From NCBI RefSeq assembly GCF_004339575.1, contig NZ_SMFV01000002.1, forward strand, positions 124,001 through 188,000: a stretch of 64,000 nt of DNA. The letters are read 5' to 3'. Made by a program: the position numbers and the translations under genes. The notes beneath the pieces are model-generated. The model was not told where the DNA came from and searched no databases. It saw only the letters and a program-made list of their open reading frames with translations. The first letter of the stretch is position 1, and each line of letters begins with the position of its first letter. Below, in pieces: positions 33,647 through 41,193 of the stretch. This DNA comes from Phorcysia thermohydrogeniphila (GTDB lineage Bacteria > Aquificota > Aquificia > Desulfurobacteriales > Desulfurobacteriaceae).

Positions 33647-34833
33647 TGGGTTTAAAGCCACTCCTTTCTTACTTTAGGGAGAACAAGAAGAGGATGCTCC
33701 TTTCAGTAGTTGGAGTTGCCATTGGGGTTTTCTCCCTAACCCTTATGATGGGGATAACAGGAGCTATGAGGCAGGCGGTTTTAAAAGCTTTAGGAGATTT
33801 AGGGGCGAACGTAATAGTTGTTGTTCCCGGAGATTTCAAGAACCTTGGCGGAAGAACCATTCAGATTTCCTTCTATCCTACCTTAATCCTTGATGATGCT
33901 AAGGCGATAAAGGATAAGTGTCCTTCCGTTTCACTTGTCGCTCCCTACAAAAAGGTGGCTCCTAACGTTCACTTTGGTGGAAAGTTTTTAAGGGCTGAAG
34001 TTTTCGGTTTAACTCCGGAGTATGAGAAGATAACCGGTTACGGCGTCGCCTGCGGAAGGTTTTTAAACGAGGAGGATTTAGAAGAAATTAGGCAGGTTGC
34101 TGTAATTGGTACGGACGTGGCGAGGGAGCTCTACGGCGAGCCCTGTCCCGTCGGGAAAACCATTTACCTTTTCTACGCTCCCTACAAGATAGTCGGCGTG
34201 ATGGAAAAGAGGGGTACAGACATAAGCGGAGAGAACCTTGATATGAGGGTTTACATTCCCCTAACTTCTGCCATGAGGAGGATAGCTAACGTTGACTACT
34301 TGGACGGGATTTATGTTTTACCCTCAGGCGACTTAGAGGAAGCTGAGAAGGAGGTTAAATCTCTTCTATTAAAGAGACACGGGACAGAGGACTTTACCGT
34401 AAGTAAATTTGAGGACTTGGCCAACACCAGAAAGCAGGCGATGGAGATATTCTCAAAGCTATCAGTGATTGTAGCTGTGATTGCCTTTGGGGTCGGAGCT
34501 CTTGGAATCTTGGCCGTAATGACCCTTTCTGTTTACGAGCGTCTCGTTGAGATAGGGGTGAGGAGGGCCTTTGGAGCTACGAAGTGGGATATTTTTAAAC
34601 AGTTCCTGTTTGAGTCGGCGCTTCTTTCAATAAGCGGAGCTCTCTTTGGAGTTCTTTTTGCCGTTCTCTTTGTTCTCCTAATATCCCATTTTGCCGGCTG
34701 GCCTTTTTACTTGCCTGTGAGGGGAGCTCTCATATCTTTTTCCCTCTCTGTCCTCATAGGCCTTCTCTCCGGGGTCTATCCTGCCCTTAGAGCTACCTCC
34801 TTTGAGCCGAGAGAGGTTTTAAGGGATGTTTAA
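33646..34833 (+). CDS. MacB-type ABC transporter permease (FtsX domain), second copy
   Basis: 395 residues with the same architecture as the preceding gene: first helix KRMLLSVVGVAIGVFSLTLM, periplasmic MacB_PCD domain, VEIGVRRAFGATKWDIFKQF coupling helix, and three FtsX helices ending VLIGLLSGVYPALRATSFEP. Its ATG overlaps the last base of the upstream stop (TAATG), so expression is tightly coupled. The two permeases are diverged paralogues. A low-GC hairpin terminator follows at 34836. Confidence 0.88.
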   Translation: MGLKPLLSYFRENKKRMLLSVVGVAIGVFSLTLMMGITGAMRQAVLKALGDLGANVIVVVPGDFKNLGGRTIQISFYPTLILDDAKAIKDKCPSVSLVAPYKKVAPNVHFGGKFLRAEVFGLTPEYEKITGYGVACGRFLNEEDLEEIRQVAVIGTDVARELYGEPCPVGKTIYLFYAPYKIVGVMEKRGTDISGENLDMRVYIPLTSAMRRIANVDYLDGIYVLPSGDLEEAEKEVKSLLLKRHGTEDFTVSKFEDLANTRKQAMEIFSKLSVIVAVIAFGVGALGILAVMTLSVYERLVEIGVRRAFGATKWDIFKQFLFESALLSISGALFGVLFAVLFVLLISHFAGWPFYLPVRGALISFSLSVLIGLLSGVYPALRATSFEPREVLRDV

Positions 34834-34835
34834 AA

Positions 34836-34861
34836 TTTCCTTTTAAGAAGGAAAGATTTTT
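34836..34861 (+). terminator. hairpin terminator closing the alginate/ABC gene string
   Basis: A 7 bp stem TTTCCTT (34836-34842) with AAGGAAA (34848-34854), loop TTAAG, then GATTTTT. It lies 3 nt after the permease stop. The stem is A+T-rich, so strength is uncertain. Confidence 0.5.
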
Positions 34862-34878
34862 GATAAAATTTCCTTATC

Positions 34879-36165
34879 ATGAGGAAGGAAGTTCTCAAAG
34901 AGGTGATAGTTTCTTTTCAGAGGAGGGAGCTCCCCCAAGTTATCAGTCGGGATTTAAGACTTCCCATAGACAGTGGGAAGATTGTAACCTTAGTTGGGGT
35001 AAGAAGGAGCGGAAAGACCTACCTTCTTTACCAAGTTATAAAAGAGCTAAGAGAAAAGGTAAGTCCCGAAAACATTGTTTACATAAACTTTGACGATGAA
35101 AGGCTTGAGTTTAAAAAAGAAGAACTCAACCTCATCTTAGAGGCCTACAGGGAGCTCTACCCCGACAAGAAACTTTCTGAGGTCTATTTCTTCTTTGACG
35201 AGATTCAGAACGTAGAAGGCTGGGAGAAGTTTATAAAGAGGATTTATGAAGTAGAGACGAAAAGACTCTTTATCACAGGTTCAAGTTCTAAGTTTTTATC
35301 CGTAGAAATAGCTACAGCTCTTAGAGGTAGAACGGTAAGCTACGAGGTCTACCCCCTTTCTTTTCTGGAGTTCTTACGCTTTAAAGGCTTAAGAGTTTCA
35401 CCTACCGACATTTACGATGTTGAAGTTAAAAGTAAAGTAAAGAAGCTCTTTGAGGAGTTCCTCATTTGGGGAGGATTCCCGGAGCTTGCCTTTGTAGAAG
35501 ACGAGGAGCTGAAACTTAGAATACTTCAGGAATACTTTGAGGTAATGCTTTTTAGGGATTTAGTTGAAAGGTTTGGCCTTAAAAACCTTCCTGTAGTTAA
35601 GTACTTCTTGAAAAGGGCAGTAGAGAGCGTTTCTTCTCCCTTTTCTGTAAATAACGTTTTTAACGAGCTAAGGTCTGCGGGCTATAAGGTTTCAAAGGAT
35701 ACTCTTTATTTCCTCCTTGATGCGGCAGAAAGCGTTTACCTTGTGAAGCTCCTTGAAAAGTTTTCCCGTTCTGTCCTAAAAAGAGAGCTGAGTCAAAAGA
35801 AACTCTACGTTATTGACAACGGCCTCATTAATGCAGTTTCTTTTTTCAAGGACAGGGGAAAACTCTTAGAAAATCTCCTTTTCAGGGAGCTCCTTTTAAG
35901 TTACGGAAAAATTTTCTTTTATAAGGGAAAAAAAGAGTGTGACTTTGTGGCCTTTAAAGGTGAAAAGCCTTTCCTGTTTCAGGTTGCCTATACGTTAGAA
36001 GAGGAGAAGACTTTAAAAAGGGAGGTTGGAGCTCTCATAGAAGCCTGCAACTTCTTTTCCCAAAAAGAAGGACTGATAATAACCTACGACGAAGAAAAGG
36101 AAATAGAGAAGGACGGAATCAAGATAAAAATTGTCCCGGCTTGGAAATTTCTAATGTCATCGTAG
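34879..36165 (+). CDS. AAA-family ATPase with DUF4143 C-terminal domain
   Basis: 428 residues. Walker A GVRRSGKTYLLYQVI, Walker B FFFDEIQNVEGWEKFIKRI, sensor region LFITGSSSKFLSVEIATALR, then GRTVSYEVYPLSFLEFLRF and the DUF4143 part with a PD-(D/E)XK-nuclease-like KGKKECDFVAF and FQVAYTLEEE. Such proteins are common, often scattered in thermophiles and mobile islands, and their job is unknown. It converges on an AbiEii-like gene with an 8 nt gap, next to a CRISPR locus, i.e. an accessory island. Confidence 0.85.
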   Translation: MRKEVLKEVIVSFQRRELPQVISRDLRLPIDSGKIVTLVGVRRSGKTYLLYQVIKELREKVSPENIVYINFDDERLEFKKEELNLILEAYRELYPDKKLSEVYFFFDEIQNVEGWEKFIKRIYEVETKRLFITGSSSKFLSVEIATALRGRTVSYEVYPLSFLEFLRFKGLRVSPTDIYDVEVKSKVKKLFEEFLIWGGFPELAFVEDEELKLRILQEYFEVMLFRDLVERFGLKNLPVVKYFLKRAVESVSSPFSVNNVFNELRSAGYKVSKDTLYFLLDAAESVYLVKLLEKFSRSVLKRELSQKKLYVIDNGLINAVSFFKDRGKLLENLLFRELLLSYGKIFFYKGKKECDFVAFKGEKPFLFQVAYTLEEEKTLKREVGALIEACNFFSQKEGLIITYDEEKEIEKDGIKIKIVPAWKFLMSS

Positions 36166-36172
36166 AAAACTT

Positions 36173-37024
36173 TTAGCAGAACTCTCTTACTGCTAACTCA
36201 ATGGCCTTCCTTTTTGGGTAACTAAGTCCTTTGATTCTTCTTTTTAGAACCGGAATAGTCTTTAAACTTATCCTTCTTTCTTCAGGAGGGAAATCCCATA
36301 GAAGGTCATGGACTATTTCTTCTATCTTACTTTTGGCTTCTTGGACTTTTTTTTTAACGTTTTCTTCAAGAACCTCTTTTAGTTCTTTAAGGAACTTTTC
36401 AAGCTCCTTAACATCTACTTCTTTCAAAAGTAAAGCACTTCCTGAAATTCCTAAGCTGTTAATGGCGAGGAGCTCTTCATAGGGAATGGGAACTCTTTTC
36501 CTGTCTGCGAGTTTTAGTATTTCTTCTACGTTTATACCTCCTTCTTTAACTATAAAGTACAGGTCAACGAGGTCTTTAAGTTCTGCCCTGTCTTCAAAGG
36601 CGGTGATTTTGTTAACTGCTATGTTGGTAAGGGTGTCAACGTAGAAGTTCTTTTTAGCTTTTGGAGTTTCTAAGGGGAAATCGGCTACAAGGTCTATTTT
36701 CAGCTTTTCCTTTCCTTCAAGTAGGACAAAAAGCCTCCCAAAAGTAACAGAAGAGGCTTCTACTACGACTTTGTATCCAGAACTCTCTATTAAATTGACG
36801 ATTCTCGGAATAGTTGTCTTTATATTCTCAGTTCCTGTAAACAGGTCAAGGTCTTCGGATAATCTGTGCTGGAAGTAGAACCTTGAAAGGGCTGTCCCTC
36901 CCGTAAGGTAAAAAGCATCTCCGAAGTGTTTTCCTATTGCCGAAAGTATTCTATCCTGTGCGGGGTATACAACTTCAAAATAGTATTTAATTTCTTCGGC
37001 CGTTGCAGAACGCAGTCTGAACAT
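36173..37024 (-). CDS. AbiEii/AbiGii-type nucleotidyltransferase (orphan toxin-like)
   Basis: 283 residues. The nucleotidyltransferase signature FYLTGGTALSRFYFQHRLSE is followed by DLDLF, then KIDLVADFP with the third acidic residue, and VNKITAFEDRAELKDLVDLY. AbiEii toxins of type IV systems modify tRNA or other targets and are normally paired with an AbiEi antitoxin upstream; none is visible. Whether the AAA ATPase on the other strand is a functional partner is unknown. AGGAG lies 10 nt before the ATG. The upstream region carries two direct TATTAACCGT repeats 22 nt apart. Confidence 0.8.
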   Translation of the reverse strand: MFRLRSATAEEIKYYFEVVYPAQDRILSAIGKHFGDAFYLTGGTALSRFYFQHRLSEDLDLFTGTENIKTTIPRIVNLIESSGYKVVVEASSVTFGRLFVLLEGKEKLKIDLVADFPLETPKAKKNFYVDTLTNIAVNKITAFEDRAELKDLVDLYFIVKEGGINVEEILKLADRKRVPIPYEELLAINSLGISGSALLLKEVDVKELEKFLKELKEVLEENVKKKVQEAKSKIEEIVHDLLWDFPPEERRISLKTIPVLKRRIKGLSYPKRKAIELAVREFC

Positions 37025-37040
37025 GAGGGGAGCTCCTGCA

Positions 37041-37138
37041 AAAACTATTAACCGTAACCAAATAACTTATTAACCGTGAGGGAGAATGACAATTGTGAGG
37101 GGGATTGTCATCCGTGAGGGGGAATTATCATCCCCCTC
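37041..37138. promoter_or_regulatory. repeat-rich control region between the AbiEii gene and the CRISPR locus
   Basis: Two direct TATTAACCGT copies (37046-37055 and 37068-37077) lie 22 nt apart, two helical turns. Then ATGACAAT (37086-37093) pairs with ATTGTCAT (37104-37111) around a 10 nt loop, and GAGGGGG (37116-37122) pairs with CCCCCTC (37132-37138) around a 9 nt loop. The direct repeats sit 22-53 bp upstream of the AbiEii start, as operators would. The last hairpin recurs inside the CRISPR locus at 37581 and may end leftward crRNA transcription. Confidence 0.45.
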
Positions 37139-37155
37139 AGACTCCCCCTTTGAAA

Positions 37156-37575
37156 ACTTAGAACCCGTCTACTTTTTCGGGCATTTCAAGATGCTTTCGT
37201 TAACTCTATGAGCGACATAACCGATTGGAAGTTGCAATCCCTTCCGCTTTTTAGGGCGTTTCAACCAGCTACGGTGAGAAGGCGGTTCAAGAAGTACCCG
37301 CTAGAGTGTTGCAATCCCTTTCACTTTTTAGGGCATTTCAACGATGTTTCAGGTGAACAGATAGCAAAGTACACCGCTATAAACGCGTTGCAATCCCTTC
37401 AACTTTTTAGGGCATTTCAACCTTGTAGTCTTGGAAGGAAAGGAGATTGAAAACCCGTTTTTAAGTCGCAATCCCTTCCACTTTTTAGGGCATTTCAACT
37501 TGGAGGCAACCTGATGATGAATACATAATAACAGCTAATAAGATGTCGCAATCCCTTCCAGTTTTTAGGGCATTT
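37156..37575 (-). CRISPR. CRISPR array, trailer-proximal part
   Basis: 35 bp repeats. On the plus strand each begins GTCGCAATCCC and ends GGGCATTTCAAC. Full copies start at 37231, 37308, 37387 and 37465. A copy at 37545-37575 lacks its last four bases, and a half-degenerate copy lies at 37156-37190. Spacers are 40-45 bp. Read on the minus strand the repeat begins GTTGAAATGCCC and ends ATTGCGAC, the same 8 nt tag as the Thermus thermophilus type III repeats; the degenerate terminal copy then lies at the distal end, as expected. The repeats vary among themselves (GTTGC for GTCGC in three). No cas gene is in the window. Confidence 0.93.
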
Positions 37576-37577
37576 GG

Positions 37578-37623
37578 CCGTGAGGGGGGATTATCATCCC
37601 CCCCAGACTCTCTCCTTTGAAAG
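37578..37623 (-). repeat. internal copy of the CRISPR trailer
   Basis: The 81 bp from 37578 to 37658 repeat, with scattered substitutions, the trailer plus terminal repeat at 37112-37190. Shared pieces include CCGTGAGGGGG, ATTATCATCCCCC, CAGACTC, CCTTTGAAA and ACTTA. Both copies fold a G-run/C-run hairpin. The copy interrupts the repeat that begins at 37545. It indicates that two array segments, each with its own trailer, lie in tandem. Confidence 0.8.
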
Positions 37624-38373
37624 ACTTAAAACCTTTCCACTTTTTAGGGCATTTCAACAGAATACTCTCCAAAGATTGTTGCAGTCTCAATAGCGGTGAA
37701 TGAATATAAGTCGCAATCCCTTCCACTTTTCAGGGCATTTCAACCGAGACAAGCTTTATTGTGCCATTGGTCGTGGTGCAGAGGTCGCAATCCCTTCCAC
37801 TCTTAAGGGCGTTTCAACTCAAACTGATTCTTCTTGGAAGGACTTCTTTGAGACTTCCACAGTGTCGCAATCCCTTCCACTTTTTAGGGCATTTCAACCT
37901 CTCGGTTACGGGAAGCTCATGGAGCTGATAGCTGGGTCGCAATCCCTTTCACTTTTTAGGACATTTCAACTGTGGGAGTCTCTTCCGTCCCACAGCTCCC
38001 GTCTATATCGGTAGGAGAGCTTTGTCGCAATCCCTTCCGGTTTTTAGGGCATTTCAACGTTCTTGCTAATCCAGTCGTTTATACTCTTCCTCCGGGCACT
38101 TATGCAGTGTCGCAATCCTTTCCACTTTTTAGGGCATTTCAACTGAAGGAAAGAGGACTACTAAAAAACATTTACGTTTGGAACGGTCGCAATCCCTTCC
38201 ACTTCTTAGGGCATTTCAACACTTAATTTTTTCTGATTACAAGAATAGAAGGAAAACTATGTCGCAATCCCTTCCGCTTTTTAGGGCATTTCAACCAGCG
38301 ACCGCCTTTGGCAAGGCCATTCACAAGTGCATAGAGCAGTCGCAATCCCCGCCACTTTTTGGGGCATTTCAAC
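37624..38373 (-). CRISPR. CRISPR array, leader-proximal part
   Basis: Nine full 35 bp repeats start at 37710, 37784, 37864, 37936, 38024, 38109, 38186, 38261 and 38339. A terminal copy at 37624-37658 matches only in its right half. Spacers are 37-53 bp, variable for one array. The repeat stem CCCT/AGGG becomes CCCC/GGGG in the last copy (38339-38373), a compensatory change that argues for selection on an RNA hairpin. Most copies differ at one to three positions, so the array looks old. Confidence 0.95.
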
Positions 38374-38564
38374 AGGTCAAAATTTTAGGTATTGGAAATC
38401 AAGGGCTTCCCGTTCTAAAGAACTTTATGAATAACTGTGACTCGTTGAATTGCAAAGTTTAAAGTCAAAAGAAGGTTACACCTTGCTGAACTTTGTTCGG
38501 GTGGTTGAAATGCCCTTAGCCTTATTCGGTTGTCAAGGAACGGAGTTAGCTTATTCAAATTATA
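38374..38564 (-). promoter_or_regulatory. CRISPR leader with extended -10 promoter and an anti-repeat
   Basis: On the minus strand TGCTATAAT (38567-38559) is a consensus extended -10 box lying in the gap after the ftsY stop, without a -35 match. It would start leftward transcription near 38552 and give a leader RNA of about 180 nt. Within it, 38504-38516 is an inverted 13 bp copy of the repeat end (plus strand GTTGAAATGCCCT), so the leader RNA could pair with the 5' part of each repeat. No coding frame is convincing here. Confidence 0.55.
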
Positions 38565-38575
38565 GCACAGCTTTT

Positions 38576-39997
38576 TTAAGTAGAGCTCTCAAACAGCCCT
38601 TCAACGAACTCTTTGGGGTCAAATTTCCTTAAGTCTTCTATTTTTTCTCCGATTCCTACAAGTTTTACGGGAATTTTGAGGTCGTTACAGATAGCTATGA
38701 CGATTCCTCCCTTGGCTGTTCCGTCAAGTTTGGTGAGGGCTATTCCGGTAACGTCTGTTATCTCTTTGAAAGCTCTTGCCTGAGAGATTGCGTTCTGTCC
38801 CGTGTTTGCGTCAAGGACGAGGAGGATTTCTGCAGGCTGGCCGGGGAATTCCCTTCCAATTACTTTCTTAATTTTGTGAATTTCTCTCATTAGCCTTTCC
38901 TTGTTGTGAAGCCTTCCGGCTGTGTCCACTATGAGAACGTCGTCTCCTTTTGCCTTAACGCTCTGGATTGCATCAAAGACGACGGCTGCGGGGTCTGTTC
39001 CTTCCTGAGCCTTTATGATTCTTACGCCTGCCCTTTCTGCCCAGACCTCAAGCTGTTCTATTGCAGCAGCCCTAAATGTGTCTGCAGCTGCGAGGACAAC
39101 AGAGAGTCCAGAGTCCTTTAACTGCTTTGCGAGTTTTCCGATAGTTGTAGTCTTTCCGACGCCGTTGACTCCCAATACCAAGATTACTGAAGGTTTTTCA
39201 GAAAGGTTTAGTTCTCCCTGACACCTTGAGAGGATTTCTTTGAGTTTTTCTTTTAGGAGCTCCAAAAGCTCATCGGAGCTCTTTATCTTCCTCTTCTTGG
39301 CTTCTTGTCTGAGGAAGTCAATAAGCTGCATTGTGGTGTTTACTCCAACGTCTGCAAGTATTAGTCTCTCTTCAAGTTCCTCAAAAAGGGACTCGTCAAC
39401 TTTCCTTCCTCTAAAGTCAGAAAGCCCAAGGGCATCCCTTGTTTTTTTGAGGCCTTCCTTAAGGGTCTTTAAGAGCTTAGAGCCGGAAAGGCCGAGTTTT
39501 TCCTCAAGTTCTCTCTTTTTGACGGAGAACTCCAACTTGTAGTTTTCTGGAACTCTGTCCTCAATCTCCTTTAAGGTTTTTAGGGCTAAGTCGTAGAGCT
39601 CCTCCTTAATGTGGATGTTGGCTATGTAGTAGCTACAGAGGAAGGAGAGTTCCTTATTCTGGCTGTTCCTTGCAACGTCGTAGAGGTTTCTGGCCCTCTG
39701 AAGGTTTCCCCTATACTCCTCAATTAGGCCTTTTAAAAAGGAGGCGTACTCTTTACCGAGCTTTTCTTCAACTTGTTGGATGAAGGGTTCTATCTCTGTG
39801 AATATGGCAAGGTTCTTAATTTTTTTGGTAACGACGTCTATTAGCTTTCCGTTACTGTAAAGAAGGGCGTTTATAAGAGCTCTTGGAGCTTCTTTTTCAC
39901 TTTCCTCTGCCAGTTCTAACCACTTTTCTGGCTGAGCCGGGTTCTGTTTCAGTTCCTCTTCCAGCTTCTTTTTTTTCCTCTTAAAGAATCCAAACAT
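38576..39997 (-). CDS. ftsY: signal recognition particle receptor FtsY with TPR-like N-terminal region
   Basis: 473 residues. The C-terminal NG GTPase domain (about 175-473) has [43 protein letters not shown] and GIGEKIEDL. It docks SRP-ribosome complexes at the membrane. Instead of the usual acidic A domain the first ~160 residues look like TPR helices ([60 protein letters not shown]) after a basic [10 protein letters not shown] start. It is the last gene of the leftward string starting at 47.85 kb; the CRISPR locus follows it. Confidence 0.95.
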   Translation of the reverse strand: MFGFFKRKKKKLEEELKQNPAQPEKWLELAEESEKEAPRALINALLYSNGKLIDVVTKKIKNLAIFTEIEPFIQQVEEKLGKEYASFLKGLIEEYRGNLQRARNLYDVARNSQNKELSFLCSYYIANIHIKEELYDLALKTLKEIEDRVPENYKLEFSVKKRELEEKLGLSGSKLLKTLKEGLKKTRDALGLSDFRGRKVDESLFEELEERLILADVGVNTTMQLIDFLRQEAKKRKIKSSDELLELLKEKLKEILSRCQGELNLSEKPSVILVLGVNGVGKTTTIGKLAKQLKDSGLSVVLAAADTFRAAAIEQLEVWAERAGVRIIKAQEGTDPAAVVFDAIQSVKAKGDDVLIVDTAGRLHNKERLMREIHKIKKVIGREFPGQPAEILLVLDANTGQNAISQARAFKEITDVTGIALTKLDGTAKGGIVIAICNDLKIPVKLVGIGEKIEDLRKFDPKEFVEGLFESST

Positions 39998-40020
39998 CTC
40001 CTTTCCTCTCCTTATAGCTT

Positions 40021-41193
40021 TTATAGCTCAGAGATGAGCCTGATAATTTCAAGAGCTACATCCTCTTTTGAACCTTTTAGGTGCGTTTCGCCTTTCTCTG
40101 TTATGAATACGACTTCTGTTTGGTCGCTTCCAAATATGCCTTTTTTTACATCATTAGCAACTATCCCGTCAAGGTTCTTCTTTTTTAGCTTCTCCCTTGC
40201 GTTTTTGAGTAGGTCTTTTGTTTCTGCAGCAAAACCAACAACGAGCTGTCCGTCCTTTTTCCTTTCTCCTATTAGCTTGAGTATGTCTGGCGTTCTTTCA
40301 AGCTCAATTACAAGTCTTTCCTGCCCTTTCTTAATTTTCTCTGGAGCTCTTTTTAAAGGCCTATAGTCACCAATTGCTGCGGAGGAGATGTATATGTCGG
40401 CCTTCTCAAACTCACTTAGAGCTGCCTCTTTCATTTCTTCAACCGTTTCAACGTCTATACGCTTTACGCCGTAAGGAGTTCTGAGGTGGGTATTTCCCGT
40501 TATTAGAGTAACTTCTGCTCCTGCTGCCCTTGCAGCTTTTGCGATGGAGAATCCCATTTTGCCTGAGGAAGGATTAGAAATAAAGCGGACAGGGTCTATG
40601 TATTCTCTTGTTGCTCCGGCAGTTACTACCACTTTTTTCCCTTTGAGGAGCTTGGGGGTAAACCAGTAGGAAACGGCGTCAAGGATGTCCTCAATCTCTG
40701 CTAGCCTTCCCTTTCCTTCGTCGCCACAGGCTAAGTATCCAGAGGAGGGTTCAACAACTTCCCAGCCAAGCTCTTTTAGTTTTTTTAGGTTGCCTTGAGT
40801 AATAGGGTTTTCGTACATCTTTACGTTCATTGCCGGGCAGATGATACCTCTTCCAAAACAGAGGGCAAGGTCAGTTACGGGAGTGTCGGCTATTCCGCAG
40901 GCAATTTTTGCAATAGTGTTTGCCGTTGCCGGAGCTACCAAAAAGAGCTCTCCCCACGCCGAAAGAGTGGTGTGTCTGATTTCTGGAGAGCTCTCCGGCA
41001 CTACTTCTCTGTAGACAGAGTAACCTGAGAGAACTTCTAAGGTAAGGGGCGTTACGAACTTTAAAGCGTAAGGGGTTACGGCTACGCGCACTTCTGCCCC
41101 TTTCTTCTTTAAGGCCCTTAGGAGCTCTATAGTCTTATAGGCTGCAATACTTCCCGTTATTCCAAGGACTATCCTCTTACCTTCTATCTTCAT
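40021..41193 (-). CDS. coaBC: bifunctional phosphopantothenoylcysteine decarboxylase / phosphopantothenate-cysteine ligase
   Basis: 390 residues. The N-terminal flavoprotein decarboxylase CoaC has [20 protein letters not shown], an active-site His in IRHTTLSAW and [15 protein letters not shown]. The C-terminal CoaB ligase (from about residue 185) has [20 protein letters not shown] followed by SSGKMG, and VGFAAET. It makes 4'-phosphopantetheine for CoA from phosphopantothenate and cysteine. It starts inside the end of the upstream ClC channel gene (17 nt overlap), and ftsY follows after 23 nt. Confidence 0.96.
   Translation of the reverse strand: MKIEGKRIVLGITGSIAAYKTIELLRALKKKGAEVRVAVTPYALKFVTPLTLEVLSGYSVYREVVPESSPEIRHTTLSAWGELFLVAPATANTIAKIACGIADTPVTDLALCFGRGIICPAMNVKMYENPITQGNLKKLKELGWEVVEPSSGYLACGDEGKGRLAEIEDILDAVSYWFTPKLLKGKKVVVTAGATREYIDPVRFISNPSSGKMGFSIAKAARAAGAEVTLITGNTHLRTPYGVKRIDVETVEEMKEAALSEFEKADIYISSAAIGDYRPLKRAPEKIKKGQERLVIELERTPDILKLIGERKKDGQLVVGFAAETKDLLKNAREKLKKKNLDGIVANDVKKGIFGSDQTEVVFITEKGETHLKGSKEDVALEIIRLISEL

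Noticed and set aside
37971-38023. Inverted repeat TGTGGGA/TCCCACA inside one 53 bp CRISPR spacer
   Set aside because: Single occurrence within one spacer; most simply a palindrome captured from the target DNA.
37208-38462. Plus-strand frames through the CRISPR locus encoding repeated QSLPLFRAFQ-like peptides
   Set aside because: They are translations of the 35 bp repeats; the periodic peptide simply follows the repeat-spacer spacing.
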